From positions 1 through 20,052 of the forward strand of contig QUTJ01031800.1 of NCBI GenBank assembly GCA_003573635.1: 20,052 nt of DNA. The letters are read 5' to 3'. Below the pieces are notes generated by a model. It saw only the letters and a list, made by a program, of their open reading frames with translations. It did not search any database and was not told the origin of the DNA. The stretch comes from Goniomonas avonlea (Eukaryota > Cryptophyceae > Goniomonadida > Goniomonadaceae). Shown piece by piece: positions 1 to 12,200 of this stretch. A program made the translations under genes and the position numbers. The first letter of the stretch is position 1, and every line of letters begins with the position of its first letter.

Positions 1-128
1 GTGTGTGCGTGTGGGTGCGAGTGTGCGCGCGCGCGTGCGTGTGTGTGTGTGGGTGCGTGGGTGTGTGGGTGCGTGTGTGGGTGCGTGGGTGTGCGGGTGT
101 GTGGGTGTGTGGGTGTGTGGCGTGGGTG
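1..128. repeat. GT/GC-rich simple repeat (degenerate microsatellite)
   Basis: On the plus strand the stretch is an imperfect mix of GTGTGTGG, GTGGGTGC and GCGCGC units. It lies within intron 5. Three plus-strand reading frames stay open through it only because of its low complexity. Confidence 0.9.
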
Positions 129-136
129 CGCCTCAC
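1..136 (-). other. Start of intron 5, continuing beyond the window
   Basis: The donor GTGAGG follows CAG at 137. The rest is almost pure CA-rich repeat on the sense strand, with no coding signal in it. Confidence 0.75.
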
Positions 137-284
137 CTGCGTCGCAGCTACAGGCCCCGTCAATTTCACGGCAGGTCCCGCGGTCGTTGCACTCATCACA
201 CTCAACTTCGCACGTTGGCCCAGCCCAGCCAGGGGCACACACGCACTTCTCATCCACGCACTGCCCCCGGCAGGTGAATTCGCA
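137..284 (-). other. Two EGF-like modules, the second cut by an intron
   Basis: The first module reads CEFTCRGQC, then KCVCAPGWAGPTC, with tenascin-type EGF spacing (C-x3-C-x3-C-x4-C-x-C-x8-C). The second begins CDECNDRGTC, then ACSCDAG. It stops at the splice donor in phase 1 after the first base of a glycine codon, so its last cysteine must lie in the next exon beyond the window. EGF modules are extracellular, which places this side of the GPS outside the cell as well. Confidence 0.8.
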
Positions 285-3200
285 CAAAGGTATCTGCCCC
301 ACAACAACCAACCCTGCATTGTGGCTCGAGCACGTGACATCACCCGCCACTATGGTGCGCAAGGCATCCCAATTCGCAACTGTGTCATTCCACTGCAAAC
401 ACTGGTAAGCAAAATCCTTAGCCAGTGGCACAAGTGGCGTGGCGGTGATGGTGTAGGGCGCTGTCAGCGGCATCCCTATCTCGATATCGTAGAAATGTGA
501 CGATCGCTTCACGAGGGACCCCCGCCAGAAGTCTTCGAAAAAGACTCGAACGGCGATATTGGAGGAGTTGGTGAGCGGCACTGACAGGGACGCGCCCGCA
601 ACGGGAACCCTCACTTCCGCTGGTCCGCTGAACCGCCGCGAGTACATCTGGAGCTGCGACGCAGTGATCTCGCACGCCTTTTCGTTCTCAATGACGTTCC
701 AGAGCATCAAAGCGCTGGTGGTCTTGAGGCAGGCTCGCACTTGCTGGACACGAGACTGTGCACAGGGTTACACGATTGGTTGATCATGGACGCATCTAGT
801 TATAACGCTGCACGAGAAGGGCAAACATTGTACCTCAAAGGTGTACACCGAAAACTCGTTGGCGGTGAGAGCTCGACGAAGCTCTGTGTCGAGAGCACCC
901 ACCACGAGTTTGAGGGTGGCAGAGCTTACCCTTGAGCTGTCCACAATGGTGTTCTCGGTCTGCGCATGTTGTGAGCGCGTGGTCGACAGCGTGCGGTTTC
1001 GGGTTAGTGCGTGCGTTGAAAGAGCAATTTCAGAGAAAGGTGGAACAAGGCGCGGCACTTCGATTTACAAACAACCTTGTGCATGAAGGGTACGAGAGGC
1101 AACTCGCAAGAGAGAGCCTGTACCTTGGGCAAGCGCCGATCGAGCTCTCCGACAATATCGCACACAAACTGGGCCGTCCGAACCTGCAGACCTTCGCCCA
1201 GCTCCTGCAGCACAGCGGACGAAACAACGCTGAGAAGGTAGTCCAGCGCTGCAACGTCGTACACCCCGAGCTGTGGACTTGTGTAGTCAATCAGCGACGA
1301 CACAATTCTGACGATGGGTGACTCGGTCACACTCGAGCTCAAGGACAGCAAGCGTCGCTGCTGTTGCCGCCGCCCAGTCTTGGACGGGTTCAAAGTGTTG
1401 AGCACCGCACTCACGGTTTGAATCAAGTTCACACCGGAGTCAGTACTGCCCGACGATAGCAGGGCCGCAGACTGTGCCGCAAGAATCTCGAGTTGACTCG
1501 AGGCGTCCTCCAGCGGCGACACCATGACAGGGACGCTGGATCGTGCCTGCGGCGGTCGGTGAGCAAATGCTGGCGCTACGAGCTAAGCGTCGCGGCCACA
1601 GGAGGGAGGGCGACATCCCAGATCTCTCACTCAGGGAACAGATAAGTCTGCACGTATCTCTGTATCATTAACTTTGAACCATAAACCTCGAATTCGATCC
1701 CTCACTGAACGAACTTGTAGAGTCACACCAAAACGCGCGCGCGCGCGCGCACACACACAACACGCTGGTCCACAAATCGTCTTGTAGTTTTCCTAAGGAT
1801 ATCATACGCTGCAATCGGTCTTGGTATCTCGCTCACGATAGACGCTATGCGCACCGTCGCTCCCAGAGAGTCTGAGATGGTTGCAACAACAATTGTGGGG
1901 CCGTTGCTGCTTGGCAGCCACAGCGTCCTCGAGTCCTTCCACAGCCGCTGCCGGCTGAAGAGAGTGTCGCCGTCAGGAGCCCCGCACTTGGGCGAGCTGG
2001 AGTCGCAGATGGACACGCCGTAAGTCAGCGGCCTGTCCTCATCCTCCCAGTTGGTGCATGTCAGGACGAACTCAGTCGTTACCTCCACGCCCTGCGTCGG
2101 CGCGACACTGCACGAGCCGCTCCGGGGTGGAATGTTGACGACACCTGTTACAGAGGCTGCACCTTTGAGTCCCGACACTAGGTCCGTGGCCTCAAGCACA
2201 ATCGTGAAGCGCTGACCAACTGCTGTTGCAGGCAGGAACCACGGCATCAGCACGAGGTCGCACTGCCCCAGGGGTGTGTTGATCTTGGAGCGGTCGGAAA
2301 AATCCAAAGGGCGATTGGCGACCGTTGCGGACCACGAACAAGCCGTGTTGGGCGGGGCAAGTCCCTGCAGCACAATGAATCCGTCAGAGTTGACTCTGGG
2401 CGGAAGCTTGGTCAAGATGACCACGTGCAGCACTTCCTGGCTTTCAGCAACCACCTGCACCCGGACCGACGTGGCGGCGGAGACCAACCTGCCCGGCTTG
2501 GTGACCTGGAGCGAGAAAAGGTACGTCCCCACAGCTTGCCGCAATGCCAGCGAGGAGATAAAGAGGACAGGGCTGCCGCTGACGAGGGGCCAGGAGTTCA
2601 AGGCGGAGCAGGATCCCTCGGAGCCCTCCTCTAAGCAACCCCAGACAAAGGTCAGGTCGCCGCTGAGGCCCTGCGAGTGCCACAGTATCACAACCCGTCT
2701 CACAGTGGCACGTCTACACGCAACGCACACGCAACGCGTCTACAAGGCATGTCACCGTGAAACCCTGTGACGTTAGTGAGCACGGCAGAACGGTCACACA
2801 CCACATACGCAACACACACACAATGCAGGCAGACAGACAGAGACAGACAATGACCAACCCCCACGCACCTCCGGATCCGAGGAGCAGGAAGCATCCAGAA
2901 CCAGGTTATTTCTGGCAGACAGCGTCCTTCCGCCACCGTAAACACAGGCCACCAAGGCGGCGGCTTCCGCGTGCACGCGGATCGACGCTCGGCCCGAAAG
3001 GCCGTTGAAGATACCAAGGACACTCACAGCAAGCGAAAGGTCATAGGCGGAGCCAGGTGTAAGCAGCGCAACTGGGATGGAGTACTCGCTCAAGCCAACG
3101 TTTCGAACCTGATGGAGCGCCACTGACGAAGTGGCCCGCGTCAAGGTCCACCGGAACTCCATGCCTCTCGAGCTCACAAGCTGGCACACAGGAACCTGGG

Positions 3201-6200
3201 CAGACCCGATAACGAGGAGGTTGGAACTTCGCGACACATTAATCTGGGCAGGGGTGTGGATGGTTACGGTGGGCGGCAGGTCGGAGGGTGACTTTCGAAC
3301 GCTCACTTCCTGGACAGAGGAAATACCCAAAAAGTTCTCAACCAACAGATCCCAGACGTGTAGAGAGGGTCCGAGCTCCTCCGGACTATATTGAGCAACA
3401 GTCCCAGTCCGTTCCATCTCTGGCAGTCCTCGAAGCCTCCAAGTCAACCTGAGAGGCCGCCCACCAGTTCCGCTTTCGGGAACTGCTGTGAGTGTGAGGG
3501 GTTGACACCGCGCGACCTCGTTTGGAGCAATGATGGTGGCGCTGGGCACAGGTGCACCGGGCGCGACTGCGACGACTACAGCGCCAGTGGCAGGGAAGGA
3601 GTCGAAGTCCCGCATGAACAGGGTGGCATTCTGCAGGGTGATCATCGAGTTGGGCACGACTTCGGGCTTGGAACCCAGGTGAATGGTGAGCACCTCGTCG
3701 GAATCGGACCACACACAGAGTGGCCCGGTGCCAAACAGACCGACGGAGGTCGCATCGAAGACACCGCAGCCAGTGGCATTAGCACGGACGGGTTGTTCCC
3801 AGGTCATCTCGATCCTGCTGCCGAATAGGTGGACACTCACAACCGCAGGAGGACCCTTCTTGAACGTCCAGGTGGCCGTGGTTCTGCTGCTGGAGTGGAC
3901 GTCGGGCGCAGTGCTGATGAGAGGAGCAAGGCGCTGACCTGTACCGCCCGGAATCTGACACCGCAGCGTGCCGTTGCCCAGCTGTGTTACATTAGCGCAC
4001 TCCCCGACGGTTGCGAACCGCACCACAACGGACGCTGGCGTATGGTTCGTAAGGTGCTTTCCAACGATAGTCACCCAAGCAGGGACCCCCTCGCGGCCAG
4101 TGGATGGTGTGATCGAGTCGACCTCTGGGGATGCCACAACACGCACTGGGAACACCTTGTTTACATGCCCGGAGCGCAGGGACAAGTGCACCCAGAGGTC
4201 ATACGGAAACCCTGGGCTCGGGTGCAGGAGAGGGGTCGCGCACTGAGCTTGCGTGAGCCCAAGGTTGGTCACTTCTGACGACACGTTGACCCCCATGGTG
4301 ACATTGGGGCGGGGGGGTTGGACGAACCAGCACCTGTATGCGCCCTTCATCCACGGATCGAAGCCAACGCCAGTGAACTGCACAACCGAGCGGCCATCGG
4401 CCAGAAGATAGTCCCGATTAAGTTGCGTGACGAGCTCGTCAAACCTGAACCGCATCGCAGCCATCGAAGGCATGCCTGTGAATGCTGTCTCGTTCAACCC
4501 TCTCGCCGTTATCGTGACGTCCACTGTCGAGGCAGGCTGGCGCATCCCCCACGCAGGAGAAACACAGGAGCAGAGCGACGGCGACAGAACGAGAATCTCT
4601 ACCGCTTCTACGACTCCCATCAGACTGGTAAACACACACTGCATCGACACGTTGGGTGAGAGCCCAAACGCGGCGACTGTGATAGTGGTCCCACCAGACG
4701 CGGGCCCAGTCGAGACAGCCCCAGAATGCAGCCCAGCAATGACCGGGGTGAAGTCAAATACGAAGAGCGCGGAGGCGTCCAGTTGAGGCAGCAGGTTGCC
4801 GCCGCGCATGATCCCCACAGCCGCGCGCTGTGCAACGTACAGCGAGCCAAATGCTGGCGTGGTGCAGGAGAGTGTTCCAGACCCCAGCATGGCGGGTACC
4901 GACATAGTCTCGCCCGAGGATGTTGCGAAGGAGCATCGGTAGGCAAAGGCAGGGTTGAGCCCAGAGGCGACGGCGCGCACCTGGCTGCCTCCGCTCGCCG
5001 GGCCTGAGCCGTGCTCCACCGATACGAGAGTCTCGGTCATATCAAAGGAGATGACAGCGGCGGAGACAGGGGACAGAATGCCGGTGGGCAGTCGCTGCAG
5101 GACCTCGAACCTCACGCGTTCTGCGGGGTACGGCCAGTATGGAGACACGAGCTCCATCTGGCGCAGTGAGCTGACCTTGGCAGCCGCCTGCACGGCCCCG
5201 ACAGGTGACGCGAAGTTTGCCACGTACTGGGCCGAGACGTCGAAGCTGCTGCCCGTGATGGTGAGCAGTGTGCCGCCAGCAGCTGGCGCAATCGAGGCAT
5301 TAACAGCGAGCACGACCTGGTAAAAGGCGACCACGGTCGGCCCGAGCTTGGTGGGCACAAGAGCGTTGTTAAGTAACACCGTCACGTTGGTGGTGGCGGG
5401 GGGGAAGTGAGTTCCCCACGTCGGGGTCGCACAATGCAGCCGCTCATGGGACACCACGGTCCCGTCGGTGACCAGAGTCTTGGCCCCGGATGCGAACTTG
5501 CACTTGTACTGGGGGGGGACAAGGGAGCCTGCGACCCCAAAACCGGCCCCGGAGAGAGTGATGACTGAACCCCCGGTGGCCGCAAAGGAGTAGGACGCGT
5601 TAGAGGTGATGATGTGCTCAAATTGGACTTTGAAGTTCCCTGAGCTACCCGAGATACTGCTCTGGACTAGCAGGTTGGACACGCACGCAGGGTGCTCCCA
5701 GGTAGGTGCAACACAAGAGAGTTGCTGTACGCTCAATACGCTCAATGGCGCCTTAACGGAGTAACCGCCGCAGGAAAAGAGGCACGAGTACATGTTGGGC
5801 CGGTTGAAGTCGAAACCAGCTCCTGAGACTGTCACGGTTGTGCCAGCCGTCGCCAGCCCTCGGCTCGGAAAAACAGATTGAAAAAGTTCTTGGAAGCGAT
5901 ATTGCAGCGGCTTCACCGCTGTCACAGGCGCTCCGTTGAGAAGCAAGGTGACATCCACGCTGCTGACGACATATCGTGAGCCCCAGGCTGGGGTCTTGCA
6001 GACCATCATACTGGTTGACAGCGGGCTGGCAAGCGTGGAGACCATGGAGGCATTGCCGGCGGCAAAATGACACTGGTACAAGAAACACGCGTGCAGGTAC
6101 CTTCCAACCTCTGCGAGAATAGCCTGCCCACCGTTAGCTGGGCCGGACTCTGGGGTGAGACGGCCCCGGAAGAACGCAAACGGGTCCGGGGCAGAGATTC

Positions 6201-9200
6201 TGCGCACGATTCTTGCCGCCGAGGGCGCCGAGAAGTTGCTGGCGACGAGGTCTTGCCACACCAGGGTCAGGTTCTTGGCATGGTGGAACTCGAGCAAGGA
6301 GAAGTTTGTCATGGACTGACTCCCGCTCATGAAGAAGGGCCAAGCAGGCGCGACACAGATGACAGTTTGTGGGTTCACCGGGAACACAGGCTGAGACGCC
6401 GCTCGTTCGACAACACCAGATGATGTCACACGGTCGAATAAACACGCAAAGATATGCGCAGTGTCGAGCACTGTGGCGAAAATGTTGATGTCGCTGCCGC
6501 CGCTCAAGTGAGTCAGCCCTGGTGTCACGCTGACATAGTCACTGAACACTTCAAACTGCGCCAGGTTCAACAGCGCTGATCCGCCTTGCCACACGGACAC
6601 GTCAAGCGGTGCTGGCGCTTGGTCAATCGGCCACGCGAAGGGGCAACGCAGCCGAGTCGTCGAGATGGCCGTTTCTGGAGGGCTGGTGAAGTTCCGTCCG
6701 CGGAAACTGAACATGCAGTAGGAGGCGACGTCAGGCTGCAGGCCAGCAGCATTCACCACAATCAGCACAGCGCTGGAGGCTTGCGCGGTCAAGGGATTGA
6801 TGGACACAAGGACCGACAAGAAGGAAAATGCCAGTGTGCGGCCTTCGAGTGTGCTGATGGCGGGGACCTTGTCAGAGAACACAGTCACGACCGTGTTGGC
6901 CGCCGGGAACTGCTTCCCCCAGTCTGGGGTGACGAAGTACGCAGAGGTCGGGCTCGTCACATGCAGGTCAACCACCATGGAGTAAACCGCGGAGAACCTG
7001 ACCTTGTAAGGCAGGTCGAGGGCAAAGTTGAACCCGGTCACGTTGACCAGCGTGTCGCCGTTGGCAGGGCCACTCGTTGGGGAAATCGCCACGGTGGACG
7101 TCAGAACAGTGTGCTGGAATGTGGTGGGGGCGCCCACAGTGACGCCATCAATAAGATCTCTGAGAGTCACACTTGCTGTTCCCGAGTACGCCGGCACACG
7201 GCACTGGAGCTCGGTACTGGACACAAACACTGCAGCCACCTGGATTGGCGGAGGGGCCCCGCCGAGCTGAACAAAACCATCGAATACGCAGGCGTACGAT
7301 GCATTACCTGCACGGAAGTATGTGCCGCGGAGGACTGCAAAACTGCCCGACCCGGCAAGAGAGGATGCCGACAAGCTCGTCCAAACCTCAAAGAAGCGAA
7401 CGGCCACCTGCGGGAGCCCAAGAACAGGGCTTCCGTTGCGAGTCAAAGTCAGATTGACAGTCGCAGCGGTACCCCAGGCAGGAGTGACACACGTCAGACC
7501 TGTCGAAGACTGCACCGAAACTCCAACGGCTGTGGCAGCAAAGACACAGCGATACTGGCCCGGCGACGACGCGTCGAAGCCGACACCAGCAATCGACACT
7601 GTGTCACCACCCCTCGCGGACGCCGTTACCCCTGTCGCACGGTCCCAGTGCTCTGTGAACGTAAACACAAGAGGCGCTCCGACCTTGGGCACCGGCCGGA
7701 GATGCAGGGTGGTGGGCATAGAGGCAAGCGACAAGCCCCAGGCTGGGGCGACGCACGTTACGTTCGTGGGGGACTGGGGAGCGGCGGCGACGGAGAAGGA
7801 ATGGCCCGAGGCTGTGAACTCACATGTGTACTTCAGACTGCTCGACAGGTCAAAGTTTCGTCCCGTAAGGGTCAGGACTGTGCCACCCGACGCGGGGCCT
7901 TGTCGCTGCTCCGTGCTGTACCAAACATTATCATACGAGAGGACTAGCCCTGTTGTAGTGGTGGTGGCAGTTGTGACGGAGAGAAAGACTCGCAACCCCC
8001 CACCTGCCCCGTGTTTGCAAGTCACAGAGGAGTCTGAGACCCAGCGTACGCTGTTGACTCCGGTGTGGCCGACCCGGAGAGCTAACGAGGGGTTGGACAT
8101 TCCCAGTTGCTGCCCAGACACGGTGACCGACGTCGCGCCCGTCAACGGCGCGTTGTGGGCAGGCAACCGTGTGCTCCAGTGAAACGCGTTGAAGGTGAAC
8201 GCCTGCACGCGGGACGTGGCAAAGTCCTTGGAGCTGATGACAATGGCAAGTCCAGTGCCAGACCCCACGATCGCACGGCAGGTGATCGAGGACTCTGAGA
8301 GCCAGGCGGCCGAGGCAGTATGGGTCCCACCGAGTCGTAGCAAAGAAGGGGAGGGGAAGCCCTCGCCAAACATGGTGATCAAGAAACTGCCAGTCTTTGG
8401 CCCGTTGTTGACGTGGAGGCTGCTGACCGCAGGGAGGAAGAACTTATCATAAGAGTACTTGTGAGTCTCTGCGCCCGGAGGCGTGCCGGGCGACACTGAC
8501 ACGATCACGTTGGTGGTGAGCGTGTTTTCTGCCATCGTTGCGAGGCGGAGGCGGACAGATGACTCTGACACCCAAGCCGCGCTCTCGCACGCAGTACGGG
8601 TGACACGTCCTTGCGCGGTTACGTCGTGCAAACCAAAGTTCGCCCCTAACACGGTGAATCTGACCCCGCCCGTGAGAGGCCCGTTGGTCTGGCACGCAGA
8701 CGACAGGATCGGCCGATCGAATGAAAACGCCGCGGAGAGCGTGGCCCGGTAGGTCCCAGGATGTGGCGAAGGCACTGACCCTGTGATAACGATGGCTGGG
8801 CCGTGTCGCCCTGCACTGACAGCCCCCGCGAACGGCGCGACCTTGCAAACCAACGACGAAGTTGATATCCAGCTCAGAGCCGCACACGCAGTGGGGCCGA
8901 CGCGGCTGTGGACACTCAAGTCCATTGTTGCGCCAGTAACAGTGAGAGAGTGTGCAGCTGTGGTTGGGCAGTTTGTTCTGAGAGGGCTGCTCGGCTGGAC
9001 CCAGAATATCCAGTCATAAGACACAGTGTTGGAAACACAGCCAGCCACGAGGCCCACAGTGACACTGATACCGCGCAGAGCCCGAGCTGATAAGGCACCG
9101 GCAGGAGCCTTACACACCAAGATGGTGTCTGACACCCAAGACACGCTTTGGCTTTGCGTCGTCCCAAACCGCAGGGCACCTGACAGCTGCACGGATCCAA

Positions 9201-12200
9201 GTCCACAGCCAAGGAGCGTGACTGAGGTGGCGGCAGTCACAGGTGTGTTGCAGGGGCGCTCGACTCGCGCTAGAGCCGGAACGTCCCGGAGACCTGCCGA
9301 GGGAATGCCAGCCTTGATAGCCACCACTGTCACAAAGAAACGCTCAGACAAGTCGACACCGCTTGACAACTTGCCGCGGAGTGATGACTCGGCCACCCAT
9401 ACGGTTGCCTCAGCGGCAGTTCCCACTCTCGCCTCCGCCGTCATCGACACCATCCCGAAGCCGGCGCCCACCAGGGACACTGAAACGGCGCCCGTCGCTG
9501 GCACGTTGCGGGTACTTTGGAAACTGGGCTGGTTGAACGTGATGGATCGACTCAGCGTGGATTGCCTTGAGGCCAGGGACAAGGTCGCCTGGAGCGACTG
9601 GCCGACCCCAGGGGCCAGTAGACACACTAGAGACGAGTCCGACAACCAAACGGACGAGCGAGCGGCAGTTCTGCCAAGACGCTGCGCCACGTGACCCAGG
9701 GATCCCTGCGTGCCCATGTTGGTCCCGAGGACGACGACGCTGATAGCGCCAGTCGTGGGGGAGTTGGCCAGGGAACGTTGGACCTGGGTGTCGAACGAGA
9801 AGCTCCAAGGTGCCAACAGAACGCCGTGCGATGGAATGGTGGCAGCCACAGCCAAAGCGCCACCTACCCCATTCGCGATTTTCAGAGCCATGAGGGAATC
9901 AGAGGACCACGTTGTTGCGGGACAGCCTGACCGACCCACACGGCCAGCAGCAGATAGACTCCAAACTCCAAACGAGCCTCCCACGACGGTGGCCGATATG
10001 GCGAGGGTGGCGGGCGCATTGGTGCGGGCAGTTAAAACTCGGGCACGGTCGAACGATACTGCATCGATCCGGGTTTCCAGCACCCGGAATGCCACCGTGG
10101 CGGCGAGAGCAGGCTTGGCCAGGGTCCCTGCAGCCGGCTTACATGCGACCGAAGATGACGATGTCCACGACGTTGCGCGAGCAGCAGAGCCACCCACCCG
10201 CACGGTATGCGACACGCCTGACGAGCTGAACGATGTACCCACCACGGTCACACTTACCACGCCGGTCGAAGCACTGTTGGCACGGATTATGGACCGAGAG
10301 TTTCCAAGAGAGACTGAAAAAGCGCCAGACAGCGTGCCAACACCCCTAGTCACTGACGCAATAACAGCCAAGGTCCCTGGAACCAGAGCCGGCACACGTG
10401 CTGCAATAGCAGTGTGCGACACCCAGGTTGCCGTCCGGGAGCAGCCAGTCGCCTGGAGACGTAGCCGGGATGTCCAGGCACCGAGCCCACCACCAATCAC
10501 AGTCACCATGGCCCCGCCAGTGTTGGCTGAGTTGGCCTGGCCGCGCACAGGAAGTCGGTGGTCGTAACTCAAGGCCAGCGATCTGGTGAATTGAAGCCCT
10601 GGTAACAGCGAGACCGCAGCAGTACGAGAGGTGGCACTGTGACTGTGGCTGGGTCGACACAGGAGGCTGGATTCGGACACCCATCGAGACACTGGCACTG
10701 TAGTTGAGAGGCGAAGTCGGAGACTCGAGTCATAACTTCCCAGATACGCGCCTACCACTGTCACCATGGTGCTACCCGTCACAGGGTGGTTGGATTGTGT
10801 GACCCCACTGAGCCCCGCCACGAACGTAAAAGCGCTCTGCTGGGTGCCGACAAGTGTTGCGACGGTGACAGTTGTGTCAAGAATGGCCTTCTTGACAGAG
10901 TGTGTCCTAATCGTTAGCGAGGAATCAGAGACCCAAACAGACCGGGCGGCAGCGGTACTGCTTGCTGCAACCCTGAGAGAGTAGTCGACATTGCCAACAT
11001 GGGCACCAACGAGAGTGACACGGGCCGCGCCTGTCCCTGGCATTCTCGCAGTGTTTGAAGGAATGGCACCCGGCGGCGCGGCTTGGAGCGCGAGCCCAAA
11101 CGCGGCAGCACTCGTGGCCCTAGTGTCCATGCTCACCACAATTTGCCATGCTGTCACTACAGGTCCAATTCGAGCGAGTAGCGCAGAGTCTGACCTCCAC
11201 ACGGTGGCGTGGCTACCACTGCCAACCAAACGCAAGCGGGCCGACACATCATGCACGCTCACACTCACCGACCCCAGCAGCGTGACACTCACGCCGGCGG
11301 TCATCGGAGCGTTGCTCAGACAGCACTGGGGCGAGACCATCGCAGCATCCACGGACACGGCGGAGGCCAGGGTCCCCAAACTCCTCACACTTGCGGTCAC
11401 AGTGCGGCTGCAGTGGCCGTGGCCGGGGCGGCGGCTGACAGTGCTTGAGTCGGAGATCCAGACTGTGGCTGTTGATGGTGTTGCAGCGATCCGCAATCTG
11501 ACCGTCGGGGCAGATACTCCCAATGAGTGGCCGAGCACGGTCACGCTGATGGCACCCGTGGGGGGAGCGTTGGACCAGGGTGGCGTCGCTGGCTTGGACG
11601 CAGGATTGTACGAGATCACGCGTGTTGCAGTGAGCACAACACCGTGCACACTCCCCAGAACACTCACTCGCGGCTCGACACCAGCTGCAACCCGAGCGGT
11701 CAAACTGGTCTCAGACCTCCACAAACTGGCGACGACGCACGTTGCACCGGTCCGCAGGGCTGGCGAGCGCTGCGCCGCGCCGAGGTGCGCGCCCACGACG
11801 GTGACACTCGTGCTCGCGGTGCCCGCCGCGTTGGTGCTCCCGAAAAGAACAAGCAGCGGCCTCGCATGAGTAAACGCTCGTGTTTCCGAGGCTTGCACCT
11901 GCACCGATAGACCGAGGGTCGAATAGGCCCGGGTTCCAGCAGACACCTTGCACACGAGGGCTGAGTCCGAAAACCATGAGGCGAAGCTGGTTCCAGTCGC
12001 ACTAACACGGACACGCAATGTCTGAAAATTGCCAAGCTGGGAAGCAATGATGGTGACACTGGTCGCACCAGTGGCCGGCCCATTGGCCAAGACGGCCTGT
12101 GATGTCACAGGTGCCGAAAAAGTCCATACGCTAGTGCTTGTCATGTAGTGTCCTGCGGCTACCGTTATGACACTGGATTCGCTGTGACGGGGGGAAGAGG

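Larger units (their letters stand above)
137..755 (-). other. Exon 5: end of GAIN-like region, GPS-like motif, EGF-like modules
   Basis: The exon is 619 bases, entering in phase 0 after CAG (758..756) and leaving in phase 1 at the donor CAG followed by GTGAGG (136). The first ~118 residues contain beta-rich segments (EVRVPVAGASLSVPL and NIAVRVFFEDFW) as expected for GAIN subdomain B. They are followed by a GPS-like motif and cysteine-rich EGF-like sequence. An in-frame TAA at 770..768 upstream supports the chosen acceptor. Confidence 0.75.
1816..3546 (-). other. REJ domain, interrupted by one intron (2671..2868)
   Basis: The domain opens with PSATIIAPNEVARCQPLTLT and continues with LRLTWRL. 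Further on it shows FNGLSGRASIRV, then VYGGGRTLSARNNLVLDAS with DPE. After the intron come LTFVWGC and then GSCSVAPTQG, EFVLTC and NWEDEDRPLTY. The pairing of LDASxSxDP with FxWxC, and of GxCxVxPxxG with TxFxLxCxxWxDxxxPLxY, is diagnostic of the receptor-for-egg-jelly module of polycystin-1 and sperm REJ proteins. The intron falls between the DPE and the tryptophan-containing strand. Length (about 510 residues after splicing) is normal for REJ. This is the strongest functional anchor in the window. Confidence 0.9.

Noticed and set aside
1-408. Cysteine/valine/glycine-rich plus-strand frames over the GT tract
   Set aside because: These are low-complexity translations of a microsatellite inside intron 5, antisense to the GPS and EGF exon.
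780-800. Pyrimidine-rich CAG near 800 as the acceptor of exon 5
   Set aside because: In the required phase the sequence behind it meets a stop within four codons. The CAG at 758..756 gives an open frame.
2794-2868. Coding continuation of the large exon past 2869
   Set aside because: The added residues (RGGWSLSVSVC and on) are low-complexity translation with no REJ match, and a good donor lies at 2868.
6586-7947. 453-codon plus-strand open frame as a gene
   Set aside because: It lies antisense to array B, shows no domain, and is explained by the base composition of the repeats. The minus strand has clear family homology.
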